Source: Microbacterium enclense
GTDB taxonomy: Bacteria; Actinomycetota; Actinomycetes; Actinomycetales; Microbacteriaceae
Length of the DNA: 64,000 nucleotides
NCBI RefSeq assembly: GCF_004022425.1
Contig: NZ_RBZY01000004.1
Location: forward strand, 35,012 to 99,011
Direction: 5' to 3'
In this document: piece by piece, positions 57,496 through 64,000 of the stretch
How positions within the stretch are numbered: the first letter of the stretch is position 1
How the letters are laid out: each line of letters opens with the position of its first letter
Translations under genes and position numbers: made by a program
The notes under the pieces: generated by a model
Seen by the model: the letters and a program-made list of their open reading frames with translations, nothing else
What the model was told of the DNA's origin: nothing
Database searches by the model: none

Positions 57496-57995
57496 CGTTC
57501 GATCGGCTCCTTCTCGGCCGTGGACGCCCGCCCGATGGCCGACGACCCCCCGCTGGTACCGGGCGCGCCACCCTCCGCGAGATAAGCCAGGCGGTGCAGG
57601 GTCTCGGCGTTGCGCCACCTTGTGATCGCGTCGAACACCACATCGGGCAGCAGCCGGGTGGGGCCGGTCACCGGCTCTTCCTGCAGCCGGACGACGCACA
57701 CGTCTCCGCGCCGCTTGACGTCGATCGACACGCGCGCGATACCGATCGGGCCGCCGTGCGGTTCGAGCACCGCCCGGTACGGCGGGTCCCAGACCCGCAT
57801 CACCGTCGTGTCGTTGACGAGGAGCGGCCACGATCCGAACGAGTGGTGCAGCTCCGCCCCCTCGCGCGGCCAGGCATCGGACACGTCGCGCATCCGCGAC
57901 GCTCCCACCACCCACAGCGGGTACAGCCAACCGTTGGCGAGAACGCGGAAGACATCGTCGGGCGAGCACTGCAGCAATCGCACGTTGCGAGCCAT
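57492..57995 (-). CDS. SRPBCC (START/Bet v1-like) family protein
   Basis: 167 residues. The start NVRLLQCSPDDVFRVLANGWLYPLWVVG and the following strands (LHHSFGSWPLLVNDTTVMRV) match SRPBCC hydrophobic-ligand-binding folds, often called polyketide cyclase/dehydrase. A C-terminal helix (TRWRNAETLHRLAYLAEG) closes the cavity. It is the first gene of a pair with the FAD oxidoreductase, overlapping by four bases, so it may bind or deliver that enzyme's substrate. Confidence 0.83.
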   Translation of the reverse strand: MARNVRLLQCSPDDVFRVLANGWLYPLWVVGASRMRDVSDAWPREGAELHHSFGSWPLLVNDTTVMRVWDPPYRAVLEPHGGPIGIARVSIDVKRRGDVCVVRLQEEPVTGPTRLLPDVVFDAITRWRNAETLHRLAYLAEGGAPGTSGGSSAIGRASTAEKEPIER

Positions 57996-58096
57996 GCGGG
58001 GCCCCTTCCTCGTCAGCGGTGCAGACGACCTACGCTACGGGTCGGCACGTTCGCGGGTCACGGTGGTTGCGCCCGCGCACAGCGCCCGTTACGTGC

Positions 58097-59272
58097 TCAC
58101 GCGGCGGCGGGGAGGACCACCCATGCCCGGGTGCCACCCGCGGGCGACTCCTCCAGGCCGATATGCCCGCCATGGGCCTGGGCTATACGTCGGCAGGTCG
58201 CCAACCCGATGCCGAGCCCGGGAACCTCTCCGTCGTGTCCTCGCTGCATGGGCTCGAACATCCGGTCGCGCACCGCCGGGTCGACCGTGTCGCCGTTGTC
58301 GTCCACCGTGAGGCGCCAGCCGTCGGGGAGCTCCTGAACGTTCACGACGACGCGCGGTACGCGGCCGGCCGCCACCGTGAACTTCACCGCGTTCGCGATG
58401 AGGTTCTGCAGCAGTACCCGCAAGAGGGTGTCGTCCGCGCGGACGAAGGCCGAGGCATCGACGACGACCTCGGCGCCGGCGCCCACCACGGCACCGTCCA
58501 GGTCCTCGAGCACCTCGTCCACGATCTCACCGACGTCGACCGTGGTGATCCGCGGGCGCGCGCCACCCATCCGGGCGAAATCGAGCAGATCGGTCACCAT
58601 CGACGTCATGCGGGCGGCCGCCGACTCCGCGCGGGCGAGCGAGCGTGCCGCCCGCGGGGCGTCGATCATCTCGGGACTGTCGGCGGCGAGCTCGAGGAAC
58701 CCCGCAAGGGCGGTCAGCGGGTTGCGCAAGTCGTGGCTCACCTGCGTGGCGAACTGCTCCAGCTGCGCGTTGGACTCCGCGAGGTCGCGGGTCAGTCGCC
58801 GCAGCTCGAGGACGTCGATCACCTGGTGCGCGAGGAGATCGAGGGCGTGTGCACTGGCATCCGTCAACTGCCCGACCTCGTCGTCGAAGACGCACAGGGT
58901 GCCGATCGCCACACCCGCGGGGGTGACGAGAGGGCTGGACGCGTAGAACCGGACGGAAGCGATCGCCCCGGTGACGAAGGCGTTGTCGCGGAACCGCGGG
59001 TCTTCGCGCGCGTCGGACACGACCACTCGACGCGGGTCGACGAGCGCAGCCGCACACATCGAGTCCTCGATGGAGCAGGATGCCGCCTGGACGCCGACGG
59101 CGGCGACCTGGTGCTGGGCGCGATCGTCGATGATGTTGATGACGGCGGTCGACACGTTGCAGACCGTCGCCGCCAGTTCCACCAGGCCCTGCAGGTCAGG
59201 CTCCGGAAGTGCCCCGACGATCCGGTACTGGTCGATGGCTTCGCGGCGCGTCACCTCATGAGCTGTGGACAC
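58097..59272 (-). CDS. soluble GAF-domain sensor histidine kinase
   Basis: 391 residues, no membrane helix. A GAF domain (about 28-155) contains CNVSTAVINIIDDRAQ and a Cys pair in SCSIEDSMCAAAL, as in redox or light-linked GAF sensors. A HisKA domain follows with the phospho-acceptor His in QVSHDLRNPLTAL, then HATPase motifs NLIANAVKFT, DDNGDTVDP and GLGIGLATCRRIAQAHGG. No response regulator is adjacent, so it is an orphan kinase here. The ATG gives MSTAHEVTRREAIDQYRIVG, a typical start. Confidence 0.9.
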   Translation of the reverse strand: MSTAHEVTRREAIDQYRIVGALPEPDLQGLVELAATVCNVSTAVINIIDDRAQHQVAAVGVQAASCSIEDSMCAAALVDPRRVVVSDAREDPRFRDNAFVTGAIASVRFYASSPLVTPAGVAIGTLCVFDDEVGQLTDASAHALDLLAHQVIDVLELRRLTRDLAESNAQLEQFATQVSHDLRNPLTALAGFLELAADSPEMIDAPRAARSLARAESAAARMTSMVTDLLDFARMGGARPRITTVDVGEIVDEVLEDLDGAVVGAGAEVVVDASAFVRADDTLLRVLLQNLIANAVKFTVAAGRVPRVVVNVQELPDGWRLTVDDNGDTVDPAVRDRMFEPMQRGHDGEVPGLGIGLATCRRIAQAHGGHIGLEESPAGGTRAWVVLPAAA

Positions 59273-59383
59273 GGCATCCCCTTGCGATTCGTCCTTGCTT
59301 CGACCCTAGCCCGACGGGTACACCCTGCGGCGGCCGATCGGTAGCCCCTCGTGCCGGTGTCGTCGGCGGCGCACCGTGGACTC

Positions 59384-59650
59384 ATGACGTCCACGACCCC
59401 CGCTCCCCTGGATCCACCCACCGCCCCCGACGGCCTTCCCGCCCCCGCCGAGACACCCCCGACGATCCCCGCCGAGCCGACGGCGCCGACGCCCGCCGAA
59501 CCGACCGTTCCGCTCCCCCCGGAGCCCGCGCCCGACCCGTCCGGGACGGACATGGGCGGCTCGGCGACGGGCAGCGCCCAGCCGGACGCGGACAACGCCG
59601 TGGAGGAAGACGTGCTCGACGCCGTCGACCCGGGCGGGCAACCGGACTGA
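59384..59650 (+). CDS. Pro/Ala-rich hypothetical protein (88 aa)
   Basis: Reads MTSTTPAPLDPPTAPDGLPA and continues as a Pro/Ala/Glu/Thr-rich chain ending in an acidic segment (NAVEEDVLDAVDPGGQPD). It has no signal peptide, membrane helix or known domain and is probably disordered. No Shine-Dalgarno or leaderless box is clear, so the start and even expression are uncertain. It ends just before a very strong bidirectional terminator. Confidence 0.45.
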   Translation: MTSTTPAPLDPPTAPDGLPAPAETPPTIPAEPTAPTPAEPTVPLPPEPAPDPSGTDMGGSATGSAQPDADNAVEEDVLDAVDPGGQPD

Positions 59651-59661
59651 CCCCGAGTCAG

Positions 59662-59703
59662 ACGCCGAAGGGGCGAGCACCGATGTGCTCGCCCCTTCGG
59701 CGT
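59662..59703. terminator. 19-bp perfect hairpin, bidirectional terminator
   Basis: ACGCCGAAGGGGCGAGCAC (59662-59680) pairs without mismatch with its complement (59685-59703) over the four-base loop CGAT. It lies between the convergent 88-residue ORF and the mannosyltransferase-like gene and is the strongest stem in the window. Confidence 0.9.
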
Positions 59704-59725
59704 TCGTGGTCGGCGTCCCCGTGCG

Positions 59726-61051
59726 TCACGGGTTGCCGCGCGTCCAGAGCAGCAGGATCGCCACGAGCTGGAGGACGAGGCACCCGACGAGGATCGCGGT
59801 GCGGCGCCGCGGCGTCGACGACCACCGGTCGTCGCCCAGGATCGGCGCCATCGGCATGAGCAGACGGAACGTGCTCTGCTGGGGAAGGAACACCGCGAGG
59901 ATGTACACGCCGTAGCTGAAGATGTACGCGACCACCATGAGGCCCAGGCGACGGACGGGGCGCGACCACAGGAGCGCCGCGAACGCCACGATGAGCGCGA
60001 CCACGAGGATGATGCCCACGACGCCGAGGTGCGTGCCGGCCTGCCGGAACCAGGGAGTGAACGGCGTGAACTCGTCGTTGCCGACGTAGTCCAGCCACCA
60101 TCCCAGCTCGGTGCGGATGTACGCGTTGTGCGTGCCGGTCGCCCACTGGGCGATGTGGTTCCACGACAGACCCGCGATCGCCATCGTGAAGCCCGTCGCC
60201 ATGAGCGACGCCCATTCGCGGAACGGGAACGGGTCGACGCGGCGACGGAAGAAACGCACCAGGAAGACGATGCCGAGCGCCAGGGCGAGCGCCAGGACAC
60301 CCGGACGCGTGTACGCCGCGATGAGCCCGATCGGCAGGATCCAGAGGTACTGCCGCTTGATCGCCAGCAGCATGCCGCTGAACACCAGCAGCATGAACAG
60401 GCCCTCGCTGTAGCCGAGCGCGAAGAGGAAGGACATCGGCGCGAACGAGAAGAAGACGACGGCCCACCACGCGGCGTGCGGCTTGGTCACGGTGCGGAGG
60501 AGACGGAACAGCACCCACGTCGCGCCGAGGCTCGCCGCGAGGCTGATGAGGACCGCCACCGGCTGCCAGCCGAGCCCGGTCGCGCCCGAGATCGCGCGGA
60601 CCAGAGAAGGGAAGACGGGGAGGAACGCCCAGTTGTTGGGCAGGATGTCGCCCGAGACGTTCATGGGCAGCGACATCGGATAACCCTGTGCCGCGATCTG
60701 ACCGTAGCGGTCGGCATCCCACCCGGTGAGGTAGTCGAAGAACGTGCCGAGGCGCTCGCTGTCGGGACCGAAGCCCCACCGTGCCGACTTCGCGATGGAG
60801 TAGAACCCCCACAGGAACCCGAAGTTGACGGCCCGCGCGACGGCCCACAGCAGCAGCACACGCGTGAACGCACCGCGCTCGATGGGCTCCACGCCCTGGG
60901 GCGCACGCAGGACATCCCGTCCGTACTGGCGGAGGGCCTGCCCGAAACGGGAGTCCAGCAGTCGTCGTCCGCGCTCGCGCAGCGGCGCGACGCGATCGTC
61001 GGTCGGGGCCGGTCGTACCGTGGGGACCAGCTCGCTCGGCGGTGCGCTCAC
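59726..61051 (-). CDS. mannosyltransferase (PIG-V/GT-C-like) family membrane protein
   Basis: 441 residues with about nine to ten membrane helices after a 65-residue cytoplasmic start. FFDYLTGWDADRYGQIAAQGYP resembles the acidic first loop motif of PIG-V-like GT-C mannosyltransferases, and NNWAFLPVFPSLVRAISGATG follows the usual pattern. Such enzymes use polyprenyl-phosphate-mannose to glycosylate lipids or proteins at the outer face. The acceptor is unknown. It stands alone, ending at the strong hairpin. Confidence 0.82.
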   Translation of the reverse strand: MSAPPSELVPTVRPAPTDDRVAPLRERGRRLLDSRFGQALRQYGRDVLRAPQGVEPIERGAFTRVLLLWAVARAVNFGFLWGFYSIAKSARWGFGPDSERLGTFFDYLTGWDADRYGQIAAQGYPMSLPMNVSGDILPNNWAFLPVFPSLVRAISGATGLGWQPVAVLISLAASLGATWVLFRLLRTVTKPHAAWWAVVFFSFAPMSFLFALGYSEGLFMLLVFSGMLLAIKRQYLWILPIGLIAAYTRPGVLALALALGIVFLVRFFRRRVDPFPFREWASLMATGFTMAIAGLSWNHIAQWATGTHNAYIRTELGWWLDYVGNDEFTPFTPWFRQAGTHLGVVGIILVVALIVAFAALLWSRPVRRLGLMVVAYIFSYGVYILAVFLPQQSTFRLLMPMAPILGDDRWSSTPRRRTAILVGCLVLQLVAILLLWTRGNP

Positions 61052-61180
61052 TCGGAACCTTTCACACAGGGAGGAAGTGGGCTGCTGACGACGGTGTCCG
61101 GCCCGGACAAGTGCATTCGGGCAGATCGTACCGGATGCACCCGCCGCGTCTTCCCGGTTGACTTTCAGGAAATGTCCTGG

Positions 61181-61504
61181 TCAGTGGACGTCGCTGACGA
61201 TCTTCAAACCCACGACGCATCCCACCAGACCCAGGATGAGGAGGATTTTCACCACCGAAACGGGTTCGGCTCCCCCGACCATCGCGATGACGACGGTGAG
61301 CGCGGCCCCGATCCCCACCCAGACGGCGTACGCCGTCCCCGTCGGGATCTCGCGCATGGCCCAGGCGAGACCGCCCATGCTGGCCACCAGAGTGACGGCG
61401 AAGATCACGGTCGGCCACAGCTTGGTGAAGCCCTCCGAGCGCCCCAGCGCGGTGGCCCATACCGCTTCCAGTACGCCCGAGACGGCGAGGATGATCCACG
61501 ACAT
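61181..61504 (-). CDS. sugE: SMR-family guanidinium exporter (SugE/Gdx)
   Basis: 107 residues with four membrane helices. The start MSWIILAVSGVLEAVWATAL, with the essential Glu13, and LAWAMREIPTGTAYAVWVGIGAALT match SugE/Gdx, which exports guanidinium against protons as a dual-topology dimer. A guanidine-III riboswitch directly upstream (61518-61558) confirms the substrate. AAGGAG nine bases before the ATG is the ribosome binding site and lies at the edge of the riboswitch fold. It stands alone between the mannosyltransferase and CPBP genes. Confidence 0.95.
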   Translation of the reverse strand: MSWIILAVSGVLEAVWATALGRSEGFTKLWPTVIFAVTLVASMGGLAWAMREIPTGTAYAVWVGIGAALTVVIAMVGGAEPVSVVKILLILGLVGCVVGLKIVSDVH

Positions 61505-61517
61505 GACAGTGCTCCTT

Positions 61518-61558
61518 GGCCAGTCTTGTCGCTGTCCGGGTACTGATCCCTCGTCCGG
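61518..61558 (-). promoter_or_regulatory. guanidine-III (ykkC-III) riboswitch upstream of sugE
   Basis: On the minus strand the 41-base element shows, in order, CCGGACGAGG, GTACCCGG, CAG, then GACAAGAC, the conserved core of the guanidine-III class. The two CCGG tetramers can form the pseudoknot helix, and TCAGT with ACTGG the P1 stem. The 3' end abuts the AAGGAG of sugE, so ligand binding probably frees or blocks the ribosome binding site. TAGCGT (61588-61583) is a fitting -10 box upstream. Known class; recognised from memory of the consensus. Confidence 0.9.
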
Positions 61559-61633
61559 TCGTGCGGTGCGCACGCTCCGATCACGCTAGCAAGCCCCCCT
61601 GTGCACAACCCGTGCACGGCATCCTCCGTCGGA

Positions 61634-62509
61634 TCAGACGAGGAAGAGAGGTACGAGGCCGGGGTTGTGGGCGTGCACCAGGACGCCGAAGACGACCGCA
61701 TCGAACAACAGGTGCACCGTCACCACGTACCAGAGCGAGCGCGTGCGCAGGAACAGGAAGCCCTGCACGAGTGCGAACGGGATGGTCAGCACGGGCCCCC
61801 ACGCCTGATAGCCCAGTTCCCAGAGGAACGACACGAACACGATCGCCTGCAGCAGGTTGGCGGTGAGGTCGGGGAAGTGCCGACGCAGGAGCACGAAGAC
61901 GGTGCAGACGAAGAAGAGTTCGTCCCAGATACCGACGGCGCCCACGCCGATGAAGAGACGTCCGATGAGCTCGGGGGTGTCCACGACGGGCCAGTTCGTG
62001 TACACGCCGGACGTGACGAAGTAGAACGGCAGGATCAGCCACCCCAGGACGATGACCCCGACCAGCCAGGCCCACTGCCACCACGTCCAGCGGCCGCCGC
62101 CGCGCCACGGGAAACCGATCGCCCGGTCGCGGAAGACGAACCGGGAGATCACATACGGCAGGACGACGGCCCCGCCGAGCGCGAGGGTGAACCGCACGAA
62201 GGCGGCGTTGTCGAGTTCGGCCTTGAGCGGGATCAGGCTGACGACGAACTGCCCGAGCGCGATGAGGAACACGTCGCGGGCGATGCTGGGCACGGACCGG
62301 TCCCCCGGCGGCGGCGGCACGATCGGGGTGCCCGCGATCCGGTCGGCGACGACGGCGGATGCCACCGCCAGCGCCAGCACGATCCACCCCAGCCACACGA
62401 TCTGCGCGACGAAGAGGACCGGTGCGGCCAGGCACACCAACGCGGCGGGAAGGAGCGCCGGAGTCCAGGTGCGGCGGTCGCGTTCGGGTGCGGCGGCGTG
62501 GGTGCTCAT
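61634..62509 (-). CDS. CPBP family intramembrane protein (degenerate protease motif)
   Basis: 291 residues with about eight membrane helices. The CPBP/Abi layout is recognisable in GVGAVGIWDELFFVCTVFVLLRR, FVSFLWELGYQAWGPVLTIPFALVQG and VVTVHLLFDAVVF (with His). The usual EExxxR motif reads DELFFV here, lacking the first Glu and the Arg, so protease activity is doubtful. It is coupled to trmB by a four-base overlap (ATGA at 62506). CPBP proteins process prenylated or membrane proteins; the role here is unknown. Confidence 0.78.
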   Translation of the reverse strand: MSTHAAAPERDRRTWTPALLPAALVCLAAPVLFVAQIVWLGWIVLALAVASAVVADRIAGTPIVPPPPGDRSVPSIARDVFLIALGQFVVSLIPLKAELDNAAFVRFTLALGGAVVLPYVISRFVFRDRAIGFPWRGGGRWTWWQWAWLVGVIVLGWLILPFYFVTSGVYTNWPVVDTPELIGRLFIGVGAVGIWDELFFVCTVFVLLRRHFPDLTANLLQAIVFVSFLWELGYQAWGPVLTIPFALVQGFLFLRTRSLWYVVTVHLLFDAVVFGVLVHAHNPGLVPLFLV

Positions 62510-63303
62510 GTGGCGAGACGGGTATAGGTGAGGTCGCGGATGTCACGGCCGACGCGGATGCCCTTGCGCTCGAACGCGGTGAGAACACGTCCATCGAACC
62601 GATCCGCCCACTCGCCGGCGAACGCCCGCTCGAACGCGGGAGCCGCATCCAGGACGGCGCGCATCTGGTCGGCGTAGTCCTGCCAGTCGGTCGCGAGCCG
62701 CAGCGTGCCGCCGGGGCGGAGCGCCTGGGCGGCGATGCGGGCGAACTCGGGCGCGACGAGCCGGCGCTTCGTGTGCTTCTTCTTGTGCCAGGGGTCGGGG
62801 AAGAAGACCCATAGCTCATCGACGGATGCCGCGGGCAGGAGGTGCTCGAGCACTTCGGGGGCGTTCGCCTCGACGAGCCGCAGGTTGCGGATGCCAGCGC
62901 GGTCCGCGTCGAGCATCGTCCGAGCCAAGCCCGCGGAGAACACCTCGACGGCGAGGAAGTCGGTGTCGGCCCGCGCCGAGGCCGCCGCGACGATCTGGTG
63001 CCCCTGGCCGGAGCCGATCTCGACGATCAGGGGCGCACGACGTCCGTACACCTCGGCGGGATCGATCGCCGCCCCGGGCCGGACACTCGTCGCCGCCGCA
63101 TCGCGCTGAACCGGCAGCAGGTAGAACGGCGACAAGTCGACCCACGCACGATCCTGGGCCTCCGACATCCGGCCGCTGCGCCGAACGAACGACACCGGGC
63201 GATCGCGATAGACGGGGGACTCCATGGCATCCAGGGTAGGCGAGGCGTCCCCCGGCGACTCCTGGGTGTCACGCGACTGCTCGCGCGGCTTCCGGCCGCT
63301 CAT
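62506..63303 (-). CDS. trmB: tRNA (guanine-N7)-methyltransferase
   Basis: 265 residues from the ATG at 63303. TrmB methylates G46 in the variable loop of tRNAs. AdoMet binding LIVEIGSGQGHQIVAAA and the signature WVFFPDPWHKKKHTKRRLVAPEF are exact, as is LRLATDWQDYADQM. The N-terminal 26 residues are polar and may be unstructured; an internal ATG at 63225 (MESPVYRD) would give 239 residues. I prefer 63303 because it overlaps the stop of the DUF3097 gene (ATGA). It also overlaps the CPBP gene downstream. Confidence 0.94.
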   Translation of the reverse strand: MSGRKPREQSRDTQESPGDASPTLDAMESPVYRDRPVSFVRRSGRMSEAQDRAWVDLSPFYLLPVQRDAAATSVRPGAAIDPAEVYGRRAPLIVEIGSGQGHQIVAAASARADTDFLAVEVFSAGLARTMLDADRAGIRNLRLVEANAPEVLEHLLPAASVDELWVFFPDPWHKKKHTKRRLVAPEFARIAAQALRPGGTLRLATDWQDYADQMRAVLDAAPAFERAFAGEWADRFDGRVLTAFERKGIRVGRDIRDLTYTRLAT

Positions 63304-64000
63304 GGCACCGTCACGAAGTCGATGAGCTCCTCGACGCGACCGAGGAGCGCGGGCTCGAGGTCGCGGAACGTCGTCACCCGCGACAGGATGTGCTGCCACG
63401 CGCGGGCGAGATCCGCCTGCTCCTCGGCAGGCCAGCCCAGGGCACGGCACACCCCGACCTTCCACTCGATCCCGCGCGGCACCTCGGGCCAGGCGGCGAT
63501 GCCGACGGCTCGCGGGGTGACGCATTGCCAGACGTCGACGAAGGGGTGCCCGACGATGCGCACGTGGGCGCCGTGGCGTCCCCGCGCGATCTTCTCGGCG
63601 ATGCGCGATTCCTTCGACCCCGGCACGAGGTGGTCGACGAGCACGCCGTACCGGCGCTCGGCCGTCGGCGCCTCGGCATCCAGGGTCTGTTCGAGCAGGT
63701 CGACGCCCTCGAGGAACTCCACCACGACGCCTTCGGCGCGGAGGTCGGCTCCCCACACCTTCTCGACGAGCTCCGCGTCGTGCTTGCCCTCGACGAAGAT
63801 GCGGCTCGCGCGGGCTGTCCGTGCGCGCTGGTCGGAGGCCGCGAACGATCCCGACGCCGTTCGCGTGCGTGGCTTCGGGGCCGCCGCGGGGGCGACCAGC
63901 ACCACGGGATCGCCATCGAGGAGGAACCCGCCGCCGAGCGGGAACAGGCGGCGCTTACCCACCCGATCCTCGAGCTCGACGTGCATGCCCTCGAGGCGGG
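63300..64000 (-). CDS. DUF3097 domain protein, 5' end outside window
   Basis: At least 233 codons are visible and the frame stays open to the right edge, so the start lies outside. The sequence RIFVEGKHDAELVEKVWGADLR resembles a Toprim-like fold start, and GVLVDHLVPGSKESRIAEKI and VRIVGHPFVDVWQCVTPRAVGI are DUF3097 blocks. The function is unknown; the family is actinobacterial and often adjoins trmB, as it does here by a four-base overlap. Confidence 0.85.
   Translation of the reverse strand, partial: RLEGMHVELEDRVGKRRLFPLGGGFLLDGDPVVLVAPAAAPKPRTRTASGSFAASDQRARTARASRIFVEGKHDAELVEKVWGADLRAEGVVVEFLEGVDLLEQTLDAEAPTAERRYGVLVDHLVPGSKESRIAEKIARGRHGAHVRIVGHPFVDVWQCVTPRAVGIAAWPEVPRGIEWKVGVCRALGWPAEEQADLARAWQHILSRVTTFRDLEPALLGRVEELIDFVTVP

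Overview
The window is a dense, high-GC (about 70% by eye) stretch of chromosome from an actinobacterium, most probably Microbacterium (Microbacteriaceae). The evidence is the gene content and order: dxr, rseP and ispG in proximity; prmC, tsaC, a WecA/TagO-like gene, an atpI-like gene and the full atp operon in series; rho with prfA; argS near lysA, hom, thrC and thrB; and DUF7882, DUF6458 and DUF5684 proteins typical of this family. Many genes lack a Shine-Dalgarno sequence and instead start 6-7 bases after a TANNNT box. It looks like ordinary host chromosome. I see no insertion sequence, prophage, CRISPR array or plasmid function, and no gap over 300 bases without a gene.

Layout. 1-8331 holds isoprenoid and envelope genes on the minus strand (FKBP lipoprotein, dxr, rseP, ispG), interleaved with two plus-strand genes: a Mur ligase and a fused anthranilate synthase preceded by a Trp-Trp leader peptide and attenuator. 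8443-16909 is an acyltransferase followed by glycerol and dihydroxyacetone catabolism: dhaK-dhaL-dhaM(HPr), a SorC-type regulator with a palindromic operator, then glpD, glpF and glpK. 16988-22665 holds OsmC, asparaginase, an APC permease, a PP2C phosphatase, a DUF5684 protein and YaaA. 22737-32967 is one long minus-strand series, prmC-tsaC-wecA-atpI-atpBEFHAGDC. 33066-36433 has cysK-cysE, a holin-like membrane protein and an amidase.

36585-48538 holds rho-prfA, the aspartate-family operon lysA-hom-thrC-thrB, and argS with an LmeA-like gene; an orphan HPr-kinase-like/PqqD fusion lies on the other strand. 48578-51101 is a Ser/Thr kinase-lipoprotein-transglutaminase operon. 51136-56002 holds tRNA-Arg(CCG) and many small or uncharacterised proteins, including a MarR regulator divergent from a DUF7882 cluster. 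56020-64000 holds an FAD oxidoreductase with an SRPBCC partner, an orphan GAF histidine kinase, a mannosyltransferase-like protein, a guanidine exporter under a guanidine-III riboswitch, a CPBP protein, trmB and a partial DUF3097 gene.

The signals most worth follow-up are in the DNA rather than in any one gene. The heptamer GGATGCC/GGCATCC occurs about 100 times in both orientations, where about 15 are expected. A 71-bp paired-arm repeat occurs four times, each time between convergent genes, with a fixed 41-42 base spacer. There is also the leaderless-start signature, the trp attenuator, the guanidine-III riboswitch, and the kinase-PqqD fusion.
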